Origin: Agathobacter sp. | GTDB lineage: Bacteria > Bacillota > Clostridia > Lachnospirales > Lachnospiraceae | Length of the DNA: 58,623 nucleotides | NCBI GenBank assembly: GCA_017409825.1 | Contig: JAFQRZ010000021.1 | Span: 1-58,623, forward strand | Direction of reading: 5' to 3' | Shown: one piece after another, positions 8,168 to 16,419 of the stretch | Layout: each line of letters begins with the position of its first letter | How positions within the stretch are numbered: position 1 is the stretch's first letter | Translations under genes and position numbers: made by a program | Notes under the pieces: generated by a model | The model's input: the letters and a program-made list of their open reading frames with translations, nothing else | Databases searched by the model: none | What the model was told of the DNA's origin: nothing

Positions 8168-10240
8168 TCACTCAAGTGAAAAATGACCGTCCCAAGGATA
8201 CTTTGTCACATTATTACTTGAGCCATCTATTAACGTATAATAACTATATCCTGCTATTGCATTACCGTAGTAAGCAGTATTTGAACTTCCTTCCATTCCG
8301 TTAATCCAAGTTCCTGTGTTTATTGAAACAACCTCTGTCGTAAGATAGTTTTCTCCTTCAACAAAAACTTCTTCATTCATGTATGGAATCCAATTTACTG
8401 TATCTATCGACGGATAGTAATCTTCGTGAGTATTAAAACGTACATAAATTCTTGTCCCTTCACCATGGAATACACCATCAACCCATGTACCATAATAAAT
8501 ATAGCTTATGGCAAAATTATTCACTATATCATCCTGTTCATCATGGATAAAATACCCTTTTCCATTTGGTGCATCGTTCTTCCATTCCCCCGTATAAAAA
8601 CCGTAATTTGCTCTTACCATCTGCGAATTATGTTCAATAGATACATCTGCATAGGTTGCACAATATACATTTTCAACATAACTCGTTTCCGGCTCCTCAC
8701 TTTCAGATGGCTGAGGTGCTGGCTCTTCACTTGCCGGCGGCTGCGGTGTTGGAGTTTCGCTTGCAGGTGGCTGCGGTGTTGGAGTTTCACTTACCGGTGG
8801 TTGAGGTGTTGACTCAGTTTCTGGCTCTTGACTATCGTCTTCAACATTTCCTTCTCCAGAATTCTCCGTATTGTACTCTTCTGAATCCTCTTGCACCGAT
8901 TCACTTGTCGTGTCCTCACTTTCTTCTGGTTGGTGCGTTGAATTATTTACAGTATTATTATTGCCACCATTACTAACAACTTGATTATTTCCTCTAGAAG
9001 AAGACAGTATTACAATTCCAGCTACAGCTACAACCAGCACTATCAAGACCGCTGCAATCGTCATAATTCCAGTTCTGCTCTTTAAGAAAAGTAATATAGG
9101 CAGTTCTTTTTCTTCTTTATTCTGCACATCCGTACTGCTTATCTGATTCTCCGTCATTCCCACTGCCACTGTAGCTTGTATTTCATTTGAATTACTATGT
9201 ACACTATAATCTCCGGACACTGCTACTGTAAGTGGAATTTCTTCGTTCTGAGCTAAAACAATCGGAGCAGGTATAATATCAATCTCTTTTAATGCCTCCT
9301 TAAGTTCTAATACAGATTGATACCTGTCAACCGTTCTAATTGCTAAACATTTCTCTAATATTGCCCATAATTTCTCATCAATACCATACTCTGTAGCATC
9401 GCCTATCTCCGGATTCTCTATACGCTCTGTTGCATCATCTGGAACTTTTCCCGTTAAAGCATACAGGCAAGTTGCTCCAAGTGCGTATATGTCCGTCCAA
9501 GGTCCTTGCTTACCCTTTCTTTGGTATTGTTCCAATGGCGCAAACCCCTGTTTCAAAATAACAGATAAGCTCTTTGACTGTTCTGCGATAACCTGTCTCG
9601 CCGCACCAAAATCAATCAGCTTAATCTCTCCATTGTTGCTGATATAAATATTATCCGGTGAAATATCTCTGTGCATAACATTAAGATTATGTGTTATGAA
9701 TAATGCATCTGTAATAACATTAAGGATTGTTACGACCTGTTCCTGTGAGATTTTACCTCCATGTTCTTTTATATAATGCTTGAGATCACACCCCTCTAAA
9801 TATTCCATTACATAATATACTGTACTATTTTCATAAAAGAACTCATAAACACTTACAATATTTGGATTTCCATTAAAACGCGAAACGGTCTTTGCTTCTT
9901 CAAAAAACTTTTCTGCACCTGTACTGAAATTTTCTTTCTGCGTTGCATCGGCTAATGTCATTTGCGTAGTTCCAGTATCTCGGTGTGCTATGCCATTTGG
10001 ATAATACTCTTTAATCGCGACTATCTTTTCCATCTGCATGTCATATGCTTTGTATGTTACACCAAACCCACCTCTACCGAGAACCATACCAATATGATAA
10101 CGCTGTTTTAATACCGTTCCCACCGGCAATATCCCCGCTTCTGGATGATATTGTGATTTTTTGTATCCACAATTACTACATGGTTCATTTTTCAAATTCC
10201 AAAAACAATTATCGCATAGTTTCTTCCCTTTTATATTCAT
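8168..10240 (-). CDS. Membrane Ser/Thr protein kinase with zinc ribbon and extracellular MORN repeats
   Basis: 690 residues. An N-terminal zinc ribbon (Cys9, Cys12, Cys21, Cys24) precedes a kinase domain with glycine loop GRGGFGVTYKAYD, Lys77 (VAIK), catalytic HRDISPDN (190-197), DFG (210-212) and the activation segment GFAPLEQY. One transmembrane helix spans about 391-413. Outside come an acidic Ser/Glu/Asn linker, Pro-rich repeats (ETPTPQPPAS) and MORN-type repeats (YTGEWKNDAPNGKGYF, YYGTWVDGVFHGEG, NTGTWINGME). Typical PrkC-type kinases carry PASTA repeats instead. It is first in the operon, with AAAGGAGG before the ATG. The substrate is unknown; the FHA protein next door is the obvious candidate. 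Confidence 0.92.
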   Translation of the reverse strand: MNIKGKKLCDNCFWNLKNEPCSNCGYKKSQYHPEAGILPVGTVLKQRYHIGMVLGRGGFGVTYKAYDMQMEKIVAIKEYYPNGIAHRDTGTTQMTLADATQKENFSTGAEKFFEEAKTVSRFNGNPNIVSVYEFFYENSTVYYVMEYLEGCDLKHYIKEHGGKISQEQVVTILNVITDALFITHNLNVMHRDISPDNIYISNNGEIKLIDFGAARQVIAEQSKSLSVILKQGFAPLEQYQRKGKQGPWTDIYALGATCLYALTGKVPDDATERIENPEIGDATEYGIDEKLWAILEKCLAIRTVDRYQSVLELKEALKEIDIIPAPIVLAQNEEIPLTVAVSGDYSVHSNSNEIQATVAVGMTENQISSTDVQNKEEKELPILLFLKSRTGIMTIAAVLIVLVVAVAGIVILSSSRGNNQVVSNGGNNNTVNNSTHQPEESEDTTSESVQEDSEEYNTENSGEGNVEDDSQEPETESTPQPPVSETPTPQPPASETPTPQPPASEEPAPQPSESEEPETSYVENVYCATYADVSIEHNSQMVRANYGFYTGEWKNDAPNGKGYFIHDEQDDIVNNFAISYIYYGTWVDGVFHGEGTRIYVRFNTHEDYYPSIDTVNWIPYMNEEVFVEGENYLTTEVVSINTGTWINGMEGSSNTAYYGNAIAGYSYYTLIDGSSNNVTKYPWDGHFSLE
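8707..8830 (-). repeat. In-frame 30-bp tandem repeat encoding Pro-rich linker
   Basis: About four units of 30 bases encode ten-residue repeats of the form ETPTPQPPAS in the extracellular stalk of the kinase. Units diverge slightly. Such repeats can change copy number between strains and alter the length of the stalk. Confidence 0.75.
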
Positions 10241-10281
10241 GGATTCCTCCTTTCCGTGTTTGCATCCTAAATTTTGGAAAT

Positions 10282-10287
10282 ATTATA
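10282..10287 (-). promoter_or_regulatory. Probable -10 box of the kinase operon
   Basis: A perfect TATAAT on the minus strand lies about 42 bases upstream of the kinase ATG and after the ribU terminator. The base run at the -35 position is A-rich and matches the consensus poorly, so the promoter may need an activator or an A-tract. Weak call. Confidence 0.4.
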
Positions 10288-10324
10288 ACATAATCTTCTT
10301 TTTTTTACACTAATTTTAACACAA

Positions 10325-10351
10325 AAAGTGCAATTCAAAGAATTGCGCTTT
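10325..10351 (-). terminator. Terminator of ribU
   Basis: An 11-bp stem (AAGCGCAATTC/GAATTGCACTT with one mismatch, read on the minus strand) followed by TTTTTGTG lies 20 bases past the ribU stop codon. Confidence 0.75.
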
Positions 10352-10370
10352 AACACCTAATTTATATTCT

Positions 10371-11099
10371 CTATTTTCTACCTTTTAATATCGGTGATAG
10401 TGGTTTGTATACCAAAATCGTAAGTATCGAAATCATCGCACCTTTTAAAATATTTAATGGTCCTACGCAAATAATTACGAAAGTTACAATATCATTAACA
10501 GAAGCATTAATCGCATTTCCCATTGCAATAATCGACTCCAGCGGAATTTGATACAATTTCGCAAATGCTGGTATTAGATAAATGGCATTGAACATAGTGC
10601 CAAAAACAGCCATACATATCGTACCAACCACGCATGCAATAATTGCAGATTTCTTGCTTTTTTTCAAATGATACAAAATCGTTGCTGGAAGAATCATCGT
10701 ACATCCAACCACAAAATTCGCCAAATCTCCTACAAATGCTGTACTGGTTGACTTGATAAAAAGTTTAATCAACACCTTTAAAAATTCGGTTACAACGCCT
10801 GCAACTGGTCCAAATGCAAATCCACAGATAAGAACTGGAAGCTCACTAAAATCCAATTCATAAAATGGTGGTGCAATCATAGGCAGTGGAAATTCAAACA
10901 GCATCAGCATACCTGCCACTGCCGAAAACATCCCAATCATCGCAACTTTTCTAGTCGTGATAATTTTCTCTTTTACGCCGCGTTTCTTTTGAATTAGAAT
11001 TTCTGCCAAATAAGCCAATGCAAATACGCCGATGATGACCAGCACAAAAACCAACACAAATCCAATATTTTCTGCTACCTGTTTTAATAAATCACTCAT
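10371..11099 (-). CDS. ribU: ECF-type riboflavin transporter, S component RibU
   Basis: 242-residue integral membrane protein with about six helices. It carries the RibU-type segment PFYELDFSELPVLICGFAFGPVAGV near residues 78-103. It binds riboflavin and works with the shared EcfAA'T energising module encoded elsewhere. The FMN riboswitch directly upstream supports the substrate assignment independently. RBS AAGGAGG precedes the ATG. Confidence 0.93.
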   Translation of the reverse strand: MSDLLKQVAENIGFVLVFVLVIIGVFALAYLAEILIQKKRGVKEKIITTRKVAMIGMFSAVAGMLMLFEFPLPMIAPPFYELDFSELPVLICGFAFGPVAGVVTEFLKVLIKLFIKSTSTAFVGDLANFVVGCTMILPATILYHLKKSKKSAIIACVVGTICMAVFGTMFNAIYLIPAFAKLYQIPLESIIAMGNAINASVNDIVTFVIICVGPLNILKGAMISILTILVYKPLSPILKGRK

Positions 11100-11136
11100 T
11101 TTTCCTCCTTTTTCTTCAAAGTGGAAAATTTAGGAA

Positions 11137-11168
11137 CAAAAAAGCCCTAGGTACAGTATACCCAGGGC
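11137..11168 (-). terminator. Riboswitch expression-platform terminator
   Basis: Stem GCCCTGGGTA/TACCTAGGGC on the minus strand followed by TTTTTTG lies between the FMN aptamer and the ribU start. It is well placed to stop transcription when FMN is bound. Confidence 0.85.
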
Positions 11169-11179
11169 GCTACAATCCA

Positions 11180-11302
11180 TAAACTTTTCCTCTCACATCC
11201 AGACTATACTGTCGGTTCTGGAATTTCACCAGATCGGCCTAGCGCTTAGCGCAAGGTTCGCAGACTTTACTGCCGGTGGGGAATTTCGCCCCGCCCCGAA
11301 GA
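11180..11302 (-). promoter_or_regulatory. FMN riboswitch (RFN element)
   Basis: The minus strand carries the conserved RFN blocks in order: CTTCGGGGCGGGG, GAAATTCCCCACCGGC, AGTCTGCGAACC, CTGGTGAAATTCCAG, AACCGACAGTATAGTCTGGATG and GAGAGGAAAAG. It is followed by a terminator and ribU, so FMN should turn off riboflavin uptake. Confidence 0.97.
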
Positions 11303-11326
11303 ATTTCTTATTTATTTTACATAAGT

Positions 11327-11356
11327 ATTCTATGCCACAAAAACTGATATGTCAAC
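11327..11356 (-). promoter_or_regulatory. Promoter of the FMN riboswitch-ribU transcript
   Basis: Minus-strand -35 TTGACA (11351-11356), an 18-base spacer and -10 TAGAAT (11327-11332), ending about 25 bases before the start of the RFN aptamer. Confidence 0.7.
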
Positions 11357-11369
11357 CCAAAGCTGACAT

Positions 11370-11609
11370 TTAAGAAATCACTGTATCAATGAACTTCTTA
11401 TCGATTTGCGTAATCTGATACTCTTTGGCAACAGCAACCAGCCTCTTAAAGCATTCTTCCAAATCGCGGATGCCATCCCCGCCGTTCTCAATGATATATT
11501 CCCTTGCTTCCTTGGAAATATCCCATTCCTGAACATCTAATTCAACCATCCACTCTTTTATGTAATTCATACAAACAGATACATATTCTGTGTCCATTCC
11601 GTTTATCAT
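11370..11609 (-). CDS. Small protein, function unknown
   Basis: 79 residues, acidic, no signal peptide or membrane segment. The second half (AREYIIENGGDGIRDLEECFKRL) resembles the small helical lid of AAA+ proteins such as Lon, but no ATPase domain is attached; this is a weak likeness. It has a good site (GAGGTGA, five bases before the ATG) and is divergent from the XRE regulator at 11737. The function is not recognisable. Confidence 0.6.
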   Translation of the reverse strand: MINGMDTEYVSVCMNYIKEWMVELDVQEWDISKEAREYIIENGGDGIRDLEECFKRLVAVAKEYQITQIDKKFIDTVIS

Positions 11610-11671
11610 AATAACTCACCTCATATTTCTAACACCATCATTCTACCCTCTAAAAGATTAATAGTCAACTC

Positions 11672-11707
11672 TAGCAAAGTTTTATTTTTTCTCTTTTTCT
11701 CTTGCTA
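11672..11707. promoter_or_regulatory. Possible XRE operator half-sites
   Basis: TAGCAA (11672-11677) and TTGCTA (11702-11707) form an inverted pair 30 bases apart (about three helical turns) just upstream of the XRE regulator start. The position suits autoregulation, but the motif is short and could be chance. Confidence 0.25.
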
Positions 11708-11736
11708 AAATATTGTATGAGGAAGGATGTGATTGT

Positions 11737-12060
11737 ATGAAGAATTTAAAAGAATTACGAAAACAGCATAACCTCAGTCAACAAAAGCTTGCCGACATAT
11801 TACACGTTAGTCAGCAATCTGTATACAAATACGAAAATAACATTACTTCCCCTGATATCGAGACATTAATTCGTATGGCGGATTACTTCAATACATCCAT
11901 TGACTATCTTGTCGAGCACACGGACATCCCACATAAAATTGAGCCCGTGAAGGAAACCATGTTGAACGAGGACGAAAGTAAATTAATTGACAATTATCGA
12001 AAGATATCTTTATCACAAAAGAAACTCGTACAAGCAATTACCGAAGAATATATTCGATAA
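11737..12060 (+). CDS. XRE-family transcriptional regulator
   Basis: 107 residues. Residues 1-60 form a Cro/C1-type helix-turn-helix (LKELRKQHNLSQQKLADILHV, QQSVYKYENN, PDIETLIRMADYFNTSIDYLV). The rest is a short helical tail, probably for dimerisation. The ATG at 11737 has AGGAAGG ten bases upstream; upstream in-frame TTG (11713) would swallow that site. It is divergent from the small gene at 11370 and could control it. Confidence 0.88.
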   Translation: MKNLKELRKQHNLSQQKLADILHVSQQSVYKYENNITSPDIETLIRMADYFNTSIDYLVEHTDIPHKIEPVKETMLNEDESKLIDNYRKISLSQKKLVQAITEEYIR

Positions 12061-12082
12061 AACATTACACATTATAAGAGCG

Positions 12083-12116
12083 AAAAGGATTGCATCCAAT
12101 TGGATGCAATCCTTTT
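12083..12116 (+). terminator. Bidirectional terminator between XRE gene and DHH gene
   Basis: A perfect palindrome (AAAAGGATTGCATCC and its complement) is followed by T-rich sequence on the plus strand, 22 bases after the XRE stop. It also lies three bases past the convergent DHH gene, so it may serve both. Confidence 0.8.
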
Positions 12117-12119
12117 CTT

Positions 12120-13040
12120 TTACATATTTGCTAATTCACAAAGCTCTGTTAACATCTTTGGCAATTCGGTTGCCATATTTTCATCTGTAAACTGACAAGT
12201 TCCAACTTTCTTATGCCCGCCACCATTGTAACGAAGCATCAAACTTCCAACATTTACATCTGAAGTACGATTCAAAATGCTATATCCGACTGCTGCCGAA
12301 CAACCAGCACCGCCACGTCCGCTTACAATCCATGCAGAAATATTCTGTTCTGGATACATACTGTAAATCATGAAACGGTTTCCAGTATAAATAGGGTCAA
12401 CTCCGCGAAGATCTGTAATAATTACATTGCCCTCAGTTCTAGTATGTGCCGTTACCATTTCTTTGAATTTTTCAGTCTGTTCGTTGTAAACTTCGATACG
12501 CTCCTGTACATCTGGTAACGCAAGGATTTCTTCCGTCGTCATGGTACGACATGCTTCCATGAGTTTCTCCATCAACTGATAATTGGAAATCGAGAACTGT
12601 CTCCATCTTCCAAGACCAGTTCTTGGGTCCATCAAAAAGCCAACCAAAATCCACCCTGTCGGATTCATCACTTCATCGATTGTTAAGTTACCAGAGTCAA
12701 CCTTGTCCACTGCTTCCATCATATCATCAAACTGTGGGAAACGTTCTTTTCCACCATAGTATTCATAAATGATACGTGCACAGGAAGGAGTGATACGGCT
12801 TTCGCCCTTATATTTGCCTTCTAATTCTAATCTCTCATGTTCGCTGGAATGATGGTCAAACCACAAACCGCAACCTTCTACAAAAGGCACATTCGCAAGA
12901 ACGTCATTTTCATCTACTGGAACAAGACCATCCTGCAAGTCCTTTGGATGTGCAAATTTCCAGCTATCAATAATGCCTGCTTCTAACAATAATGCACCGC
13001 AAGCAAGTCCATCAAAATCGGAACGTGTTACTAATCTCAT
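12120..13040 (-). CDS. DHH-family phosphoesterase (exopolyphosphatase-like)
   Basis: About 306 residues with DHH-superfamily metal motifs: TRSDFDGLAC near the N-terminus, DHHSSE (about residue 66), and a DHHA1 C-terminal GGGHKKVGTCQF. Members hydrolyse phosphoester bonds in substrates such as nano-RNA, cyclic dinucleotides or polyphosphate; the exact substrate here cannot be told. There is no N-terminal membrane or PAS part, so it is not GdpP. The ATG at 13040 follows GGGGG at eight bases; the upstream TTG at 13055 lies inside that site. Confidence 0.85.
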   Translation of the reverse strand: MRLVTRSDFDGLACGALLLEAGIIDSWKFAHPKDLQDGLVPVDENDVLANVPFVEGCGLWFDHHSSEHERLELEGKYKGESRITPSCARIIYEYYGGKERFPQFDDMMEAVDKVDSGNLTIDEVMNPTGWILVGFLMDPRTGLGRWRQFSISNYQLMEKLMEACRTMTTEEILALPDVQERIEVYNEQTEKFKEMVTAHTRTEGNVIITDLRGVDPIYTGNRFMIYSMYPEQNISAWIVSGRGGAGCSAAVGYSILNRTSDVNVGSLMLRYNGGGHKKVGTCQFTDENMATELPKMLTELCELANM

Positions 13041-13133
13041 ACGTATTTCCCCCAATCATAGTTCTCCAAAATGATATATGTTGATTTTAGCACAAAAAAT
13101 GATTTTTTACAATCGGAATCACGACGCGAAACA

Positions 13134-15278
13134 TTATATATTTCTCATCGTCAACTGGATTCTCTGCTTCTTCAAATCCACAGACATAACCTTTACTTCT
13201 ACAATATCACCAACACTTACTGCTTCAAGTGGGTGCTTGATATAGCGGTCACAAATCTGTGAAATGTGAACAAGACCATCCTGATGCACGCCGATATCTA
13301 CGAAAGCGCCAAAGTCAATTACATTACGAACTGTTCCCTTTAGCACCATCCCTGGTGTTAAATCTTTCATCTCTAAAACGTCACTTCGAAGAATAGGCTT
13401 TGGCATATCCTCACGTGGGTCGCGGGCTGGTTTTTCCAATTCCTTTACGATGTCCTGTAAGGTAAGTTCACCGATACCAAGTTCTGTTGCAAGCTTTTTG
13501 TAATCGTTTACCTTCTTAGAAATTCCAGCGACTGTTCTATTTGCTACATCATCTAAGGTGTATCCAAGTTTTGCCAGAAGCTCCTTGGTTGCATCATAGC
13601 TTTCTGGATGGACACCTGTACCATCGAGTGGATTCTTGCCTGCTGTGATACGCATGAAACCAGCACACTGTTCGTATGCTTTTGGTCCAAGCTTCGCTAC
13701 CTTAAGAAGCTCTGCTCTGGATTTGAATGCACCGTTTTCTTCACGGTAAGCCACAATATTTTTAGCAATTACTTTTGAAATACCAGAAATGTATTCAAGC
13801 AAGGATGCAGATGCTGTATTTAAATCTACACCTACTTTATTTACACAGTCTTCTACGACACCACCAAGTGCTTCAGAAAGTTTTTTCTGATTCATGTCAT
13901 GCTGATACTGCCCTACACCAATTGACTTAGGATCAATTTTAACTAATTCTGCGAGTGGATCCTGCAAACGGCGAGCCATAGAAGTTGCACTACGCTGTCC
14001 TACGTCAAAGTTTGGGAATTCCTCTGTCGCTAGCTTACTCGCTGAGTAAACAGAAGCGCCTGCTTCATTTACGATAATATACTGCACCTGCACTGGAATC
14101 TCTTTCAAAAGAGAAACGATTACCTGCTCAGATTCACGGGAAGCCGTTCCATTTCCAAGCGAAATCAATGTGATTTTATATTTGGAAATAAGTTTCTTCA
14201 GTACGACTTTTGCTTCCTCTACTTTGTTCTGTGGAGCAGTTGGATAAATAACCGTCGTATCCAGCACTTTACCTGTTGGGTCAACAACTGCTAATTTACA
14301 GCCCGTACGGAAGGCTGGGTCCCAGCCAAGAACTACCTGTCCCGCAATTGGTGGCTGCATCAAAAGCTGCTCTAAGTTTTTGCCAAATACTTTGATTGCT
14401 CCGTCTTCTGCCTTTTCGGTTAAATCATTTCTGATTTCACGTTCGATGGATGGAGCAATCAGACGGTCATACGCATCTACGATAGCTTCTTTGATTGCGG
14501 TTGCGCACTCCGTATTGTCATGTACAATAATTTTCTTTTCGAGATATACAATGATATCTTCCACTGGTGCTTCGATTTTTACCGTAAGAATCTTTTCGTT
14601 TTCGCCACGGTTGATTGCAAGTGTTCTGTGACCTGCAACCTTAGTCAAGGCTTCGTCATATTCGTAATACATTTCATATACGGATTCTGCTTCTTTATCT
14701 TTCGCAGTCGAAAGCAGGTGCCCTTTTTTCATCGTAAGCTCACGAATCTTGGTACGATAATCCGCATCGTCTGAAATCATTTCCGCAATGATGTCTTTGG
14801 CTCCTGCGATTGCATCTTCTGCGGTAAGCACTTCTTTTTCTTCATTGATATATTGAGCCGCCGCTTCTGCTAATGGCGTTTTTAACATCTGAAGCATGAT
14901 AATATTTGCCAGTGGTTCTAATCCCTTTTCCTTCGCAATAATCGCACGGGTACGACGTTTTGGTCGGTATGGACGATACAAATCATCTACGGCTACCTGG
15001 GTCTCTGCCGCCAAAATCTGTGCCTTTAATTCTTCCGTCAGCTTGCCTTGCTCTTCAATGCTGGCAAGTACGGTCTGTTTTTTATCCTCAAGGTTGCGAA
15101 GATAGGTCAGACGGTCGAACAGGTTACGAAGTATTTCATCACTAAGTGCTCCTGTCGCTTCCTTACGATAACGAGCGATGAACGGAATCGTGTTTCCCTC
15201 ATCAATCAGCTTCACCGCAGCCTCCGCTTGTCCCTTTTTTATTTGTAGTTCTTCTGCAAGTTTTGCAATAATATCCAT
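13134..15278 (-). CDS. tex: Tex-family RNA-binding transcription accessory protein
   Basis: 714 residues: N-terminal helical region (NTIPFIARYRKEATGALSDE), YqgF-like RNase H fold (LGWDPAFRTGCKLAVVDPTG, about residue 318), helix-hairpin-helix pairs (LNTASASLLEYISGISK) and a C-terminal S1 domain (GMVLKGTVRNVIDFGAFVDIG to the end). Tex binds RNA polymerase and nucleic acid and affects transcription and gene expression; it is not essential in most species. Monocistronic here. Confidence 0.95.
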   Translation of the reverse strand: MDIIAKLAEELQIKKGQAEAAVKLIDEGNTIPFIARYRKEATGALSDEILRNLFDRLTYLRNLEDKKQTVLASIEEQGKLTEELKAQILAAETQVAVDDLYRPYRPKRRTRAIIAKEKGLEPLANIIMLQMLKTPLAEAAAQYINEEKEVLTAEDAIAGAKDIIAEMISDDADYRTKIRELTMKKGHLLSTAKDKEAESVYEMYYEYDEALTKVAGHRTLAINRGENEKILTVKIEAPVEDIIVYLEKKIIVHDNTECATAIKEAIVDAYDRLIAPSIEREIRNDLTEKAEDGAIKVFGKNLEQLLMQPPIAGQVVLGWDPAFRTGCKLAVVDPTGKVLDTTVIYPTAPQNKVEEAKVVLKKLISKYKITLISLGNGTASRESEQVIVSLLKEIPVQVQYIIVNEAGASVYSASKLATEEFPNFDVGQRSATSMARRLQDPLAELVKIDPKSIGVGQYQHDMNQKKLSEALGGVVEDCVNKVGVDLNTASASLLEYISGISKVIAKNIVAYREENGAFKSRAELLKVAKLGPKAYEQCAGFMRITAGKNPLDGTGVHPESYDATKELLAKLGYTLDDVANRTVAGISKKVNDYKKLATELGIGELTLQDIVKELEKPARDPREDMPKPILRSDVLEMKDLTPGMVLKGTVRNVIDFGAFVDIGVHQDGLVHISQICDRYIKHPLEAVSVGDIVEVKVMSVDLKKQRIQLTMRNI

Positions 15279-15345
15279 GTAGTACCTCTCATTTTTTGAA
15301 TTACTTTATGAAAATTTCATGAATTTCCAAATTTTCACTTCCTCT

Positions 15346-15375
15346 ATTATAAACGAAGTGGTATGATATTTTCAA
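15346..15375 (-). promoter_or_regulatory. Probable tex promoter
   Basis: Minus-strand -35 TTGAAA (15370-15375), 18-base spacer and perfect -10 TATAAT (15346-15351), about 68 bases before the tex ATG. Confidence 0.55.
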
Positions 15376-15402
15376 GGAAAGTATTATTTTAAAGGAAGTA
15401 AC

Positions 15403-15828
15403 ATGGAACAAAATTTTAACCCATATAGCAATCCCTCAGAAAATGGATTGCCAAATGATTTTCAACCCAATGGCACGCAGCAATTTCGCCGTGTAATTAT
15501 AAAGCCAAATTATTTTGAACTCTTCGCACTTGGATTTGCAGTTGCAAGTTTGTTAAGTTGCACCGTTATCTATACCGCATACATGTTTGCAGGGCTAGCA
15601 ATTCTCTTTGCAGTGCTCTCACGTGGTGCTCAGATGAAATTCAGTCCTCGTGCCAAAAAGAGCATTCTCATCGGAATCGCGGGAATCATCCTTGCAACTA
15701 TTATTTTTGTTGCATCCTTCCTATTCCTATTGGAGGAATACGGAAGCCTCGAAGGTATTCTTCGTGCCGGTAGCGAGCAGATGGGAATCGATTTTGAAGA
15801 AGAATTTGGAATCTTGTTTGAACAATAA
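15403..15828 (+). CDS. Small membrane protein, function unknown
   Basis: 141 residues: a polar Asn/Pro-rich N-terminus (about 35 residues), two or three transmembrane segments (about 42-75 and 86-108), then an acidic tail. The layout resembles small DUF4190-like proteins, but I cannot assign it. It has AAGGAAG before the ATG and begins a plus-strand set with the SprA-related gene 44 bases downstream. Confidence 0.75.
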   Translation: MEQNFNPYSNPSENGLPNDFQPNGTQQFRRVIIKPNYFELFALGFAVASLLSCTVIYTAYMFAGLAILFAVLSRGAQMKFSPRAKKSILIGIAGIILATIIFVASFLFLLEEYGSLEGILRAGSEQMGIDFEEEFGILFEQ

Positions 15829-15872
15829 TAAATCGTAGATAATGTTATCGAAATGTAGAAAGGAGGACACAA

Positions 15873-16412
15873 ATGAACGTAGGCGCAATCGATGGATATA
15901 CTCCAATTTCATATATCAGCCCATACGCAAATATGGCTGGAGCTGCCAATGTCAATCAGCCAGTAGGTGCAGAAAAAGTCGCGCCAAGCGAAGCCAGCAA
16001 AGGTGTGGAAGGTGCACAGGCAGTCGATAGTAAAAAAGTCGCTAAAACCGACCCAAACTACAAATGTGAAACCTGTGCGAATCGCAAGTATCAAGATGGC
16101 TCGGACGAAAACGTGTCCTTCAAATCAGCGACAAATATTGCCCCAGAGGCAGCCGCATCTGCCGTACGTGGACACGAACAGGAACACGTGGCCAATGCGT
16201 ATGACAAGGCGAAACAAAACAATGGCAAGGTAATCTCTGCCACCGTGCAGATTCACACTTCCATTTGTCCGGAATGCGGAAAAACCTATGTGTCTGGCGG
16301 CACCACACGAACACAGATAAAATATGGAAACGAAGAAAACCCTTATCAGCAAAATTTAAAAGATATGCAGGGTGGATTTCTTCGTGGCATAAATTTAGAT
16401 ATGAAAGCTTAG
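15873..16412 (+). CDS. SprA-related putative metalloprotease
   Basis: 179 residues. Core: CETCANRKYQDGSDENVSFK, then PEAAASAVRGHEQEHVANAY with an HExxH zinc-protease motif (HEQEH, about residues 104-108), then a CPEC pair and TRTQIKYG. This matches the SprA-related family, of unknown substrate. There is no signal peptide; the first 55 residues are Ala/Val/Ser-rich and disordered. AAAGGAGG lies upstream at ideal spacing. The next gene, a DUF975 membrane protein, starts seven bases later, so the pair is co-expressed. Confidence 0.8.
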   Translation: MNVGAIDGYTPISYISPYANMAGAANVNQPVGAEKVAPSEASKGVEGAQAVDSKKVAKTDPNYKCETCANRKYQDGSDENVSFKSATNIAPEAAASAVRGHEQEHVANAYDKAKQNNGKVISATVQIHTSICPECGKTYVSGGTTRTQIKYGNEENPYQQNLKDMQGGFLRGINLDMKA

Positions 16413-16419
16413 GAGTACT

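Noticed and set aside
8707-8830. CRISPR-like short repeat array
   Set aside because: The repeats are contiguous, in frame and encode a Pro-rich linker; there are no spacers.
8656-8976. Leu/His-rich plus-strand frame opposite the kinase stalk
   Set aside because: Produced by the Pro/Glu-rich tandem repeat on the other strand.
6147-10240. The kinase/FHA/PP2C set as part of a type VI or type VII secretion locus
   Set aside because: No secretion structural genes (ESX ATPase, WXG100, Tss) occur in the window.
11457-11560. Lon-type AAA+ fragment as a pseudogene remnant
   Set aside because: The small gene has its own good start site and stop, and the likeness to the Lon lid is too weak to call a broken ATPase.
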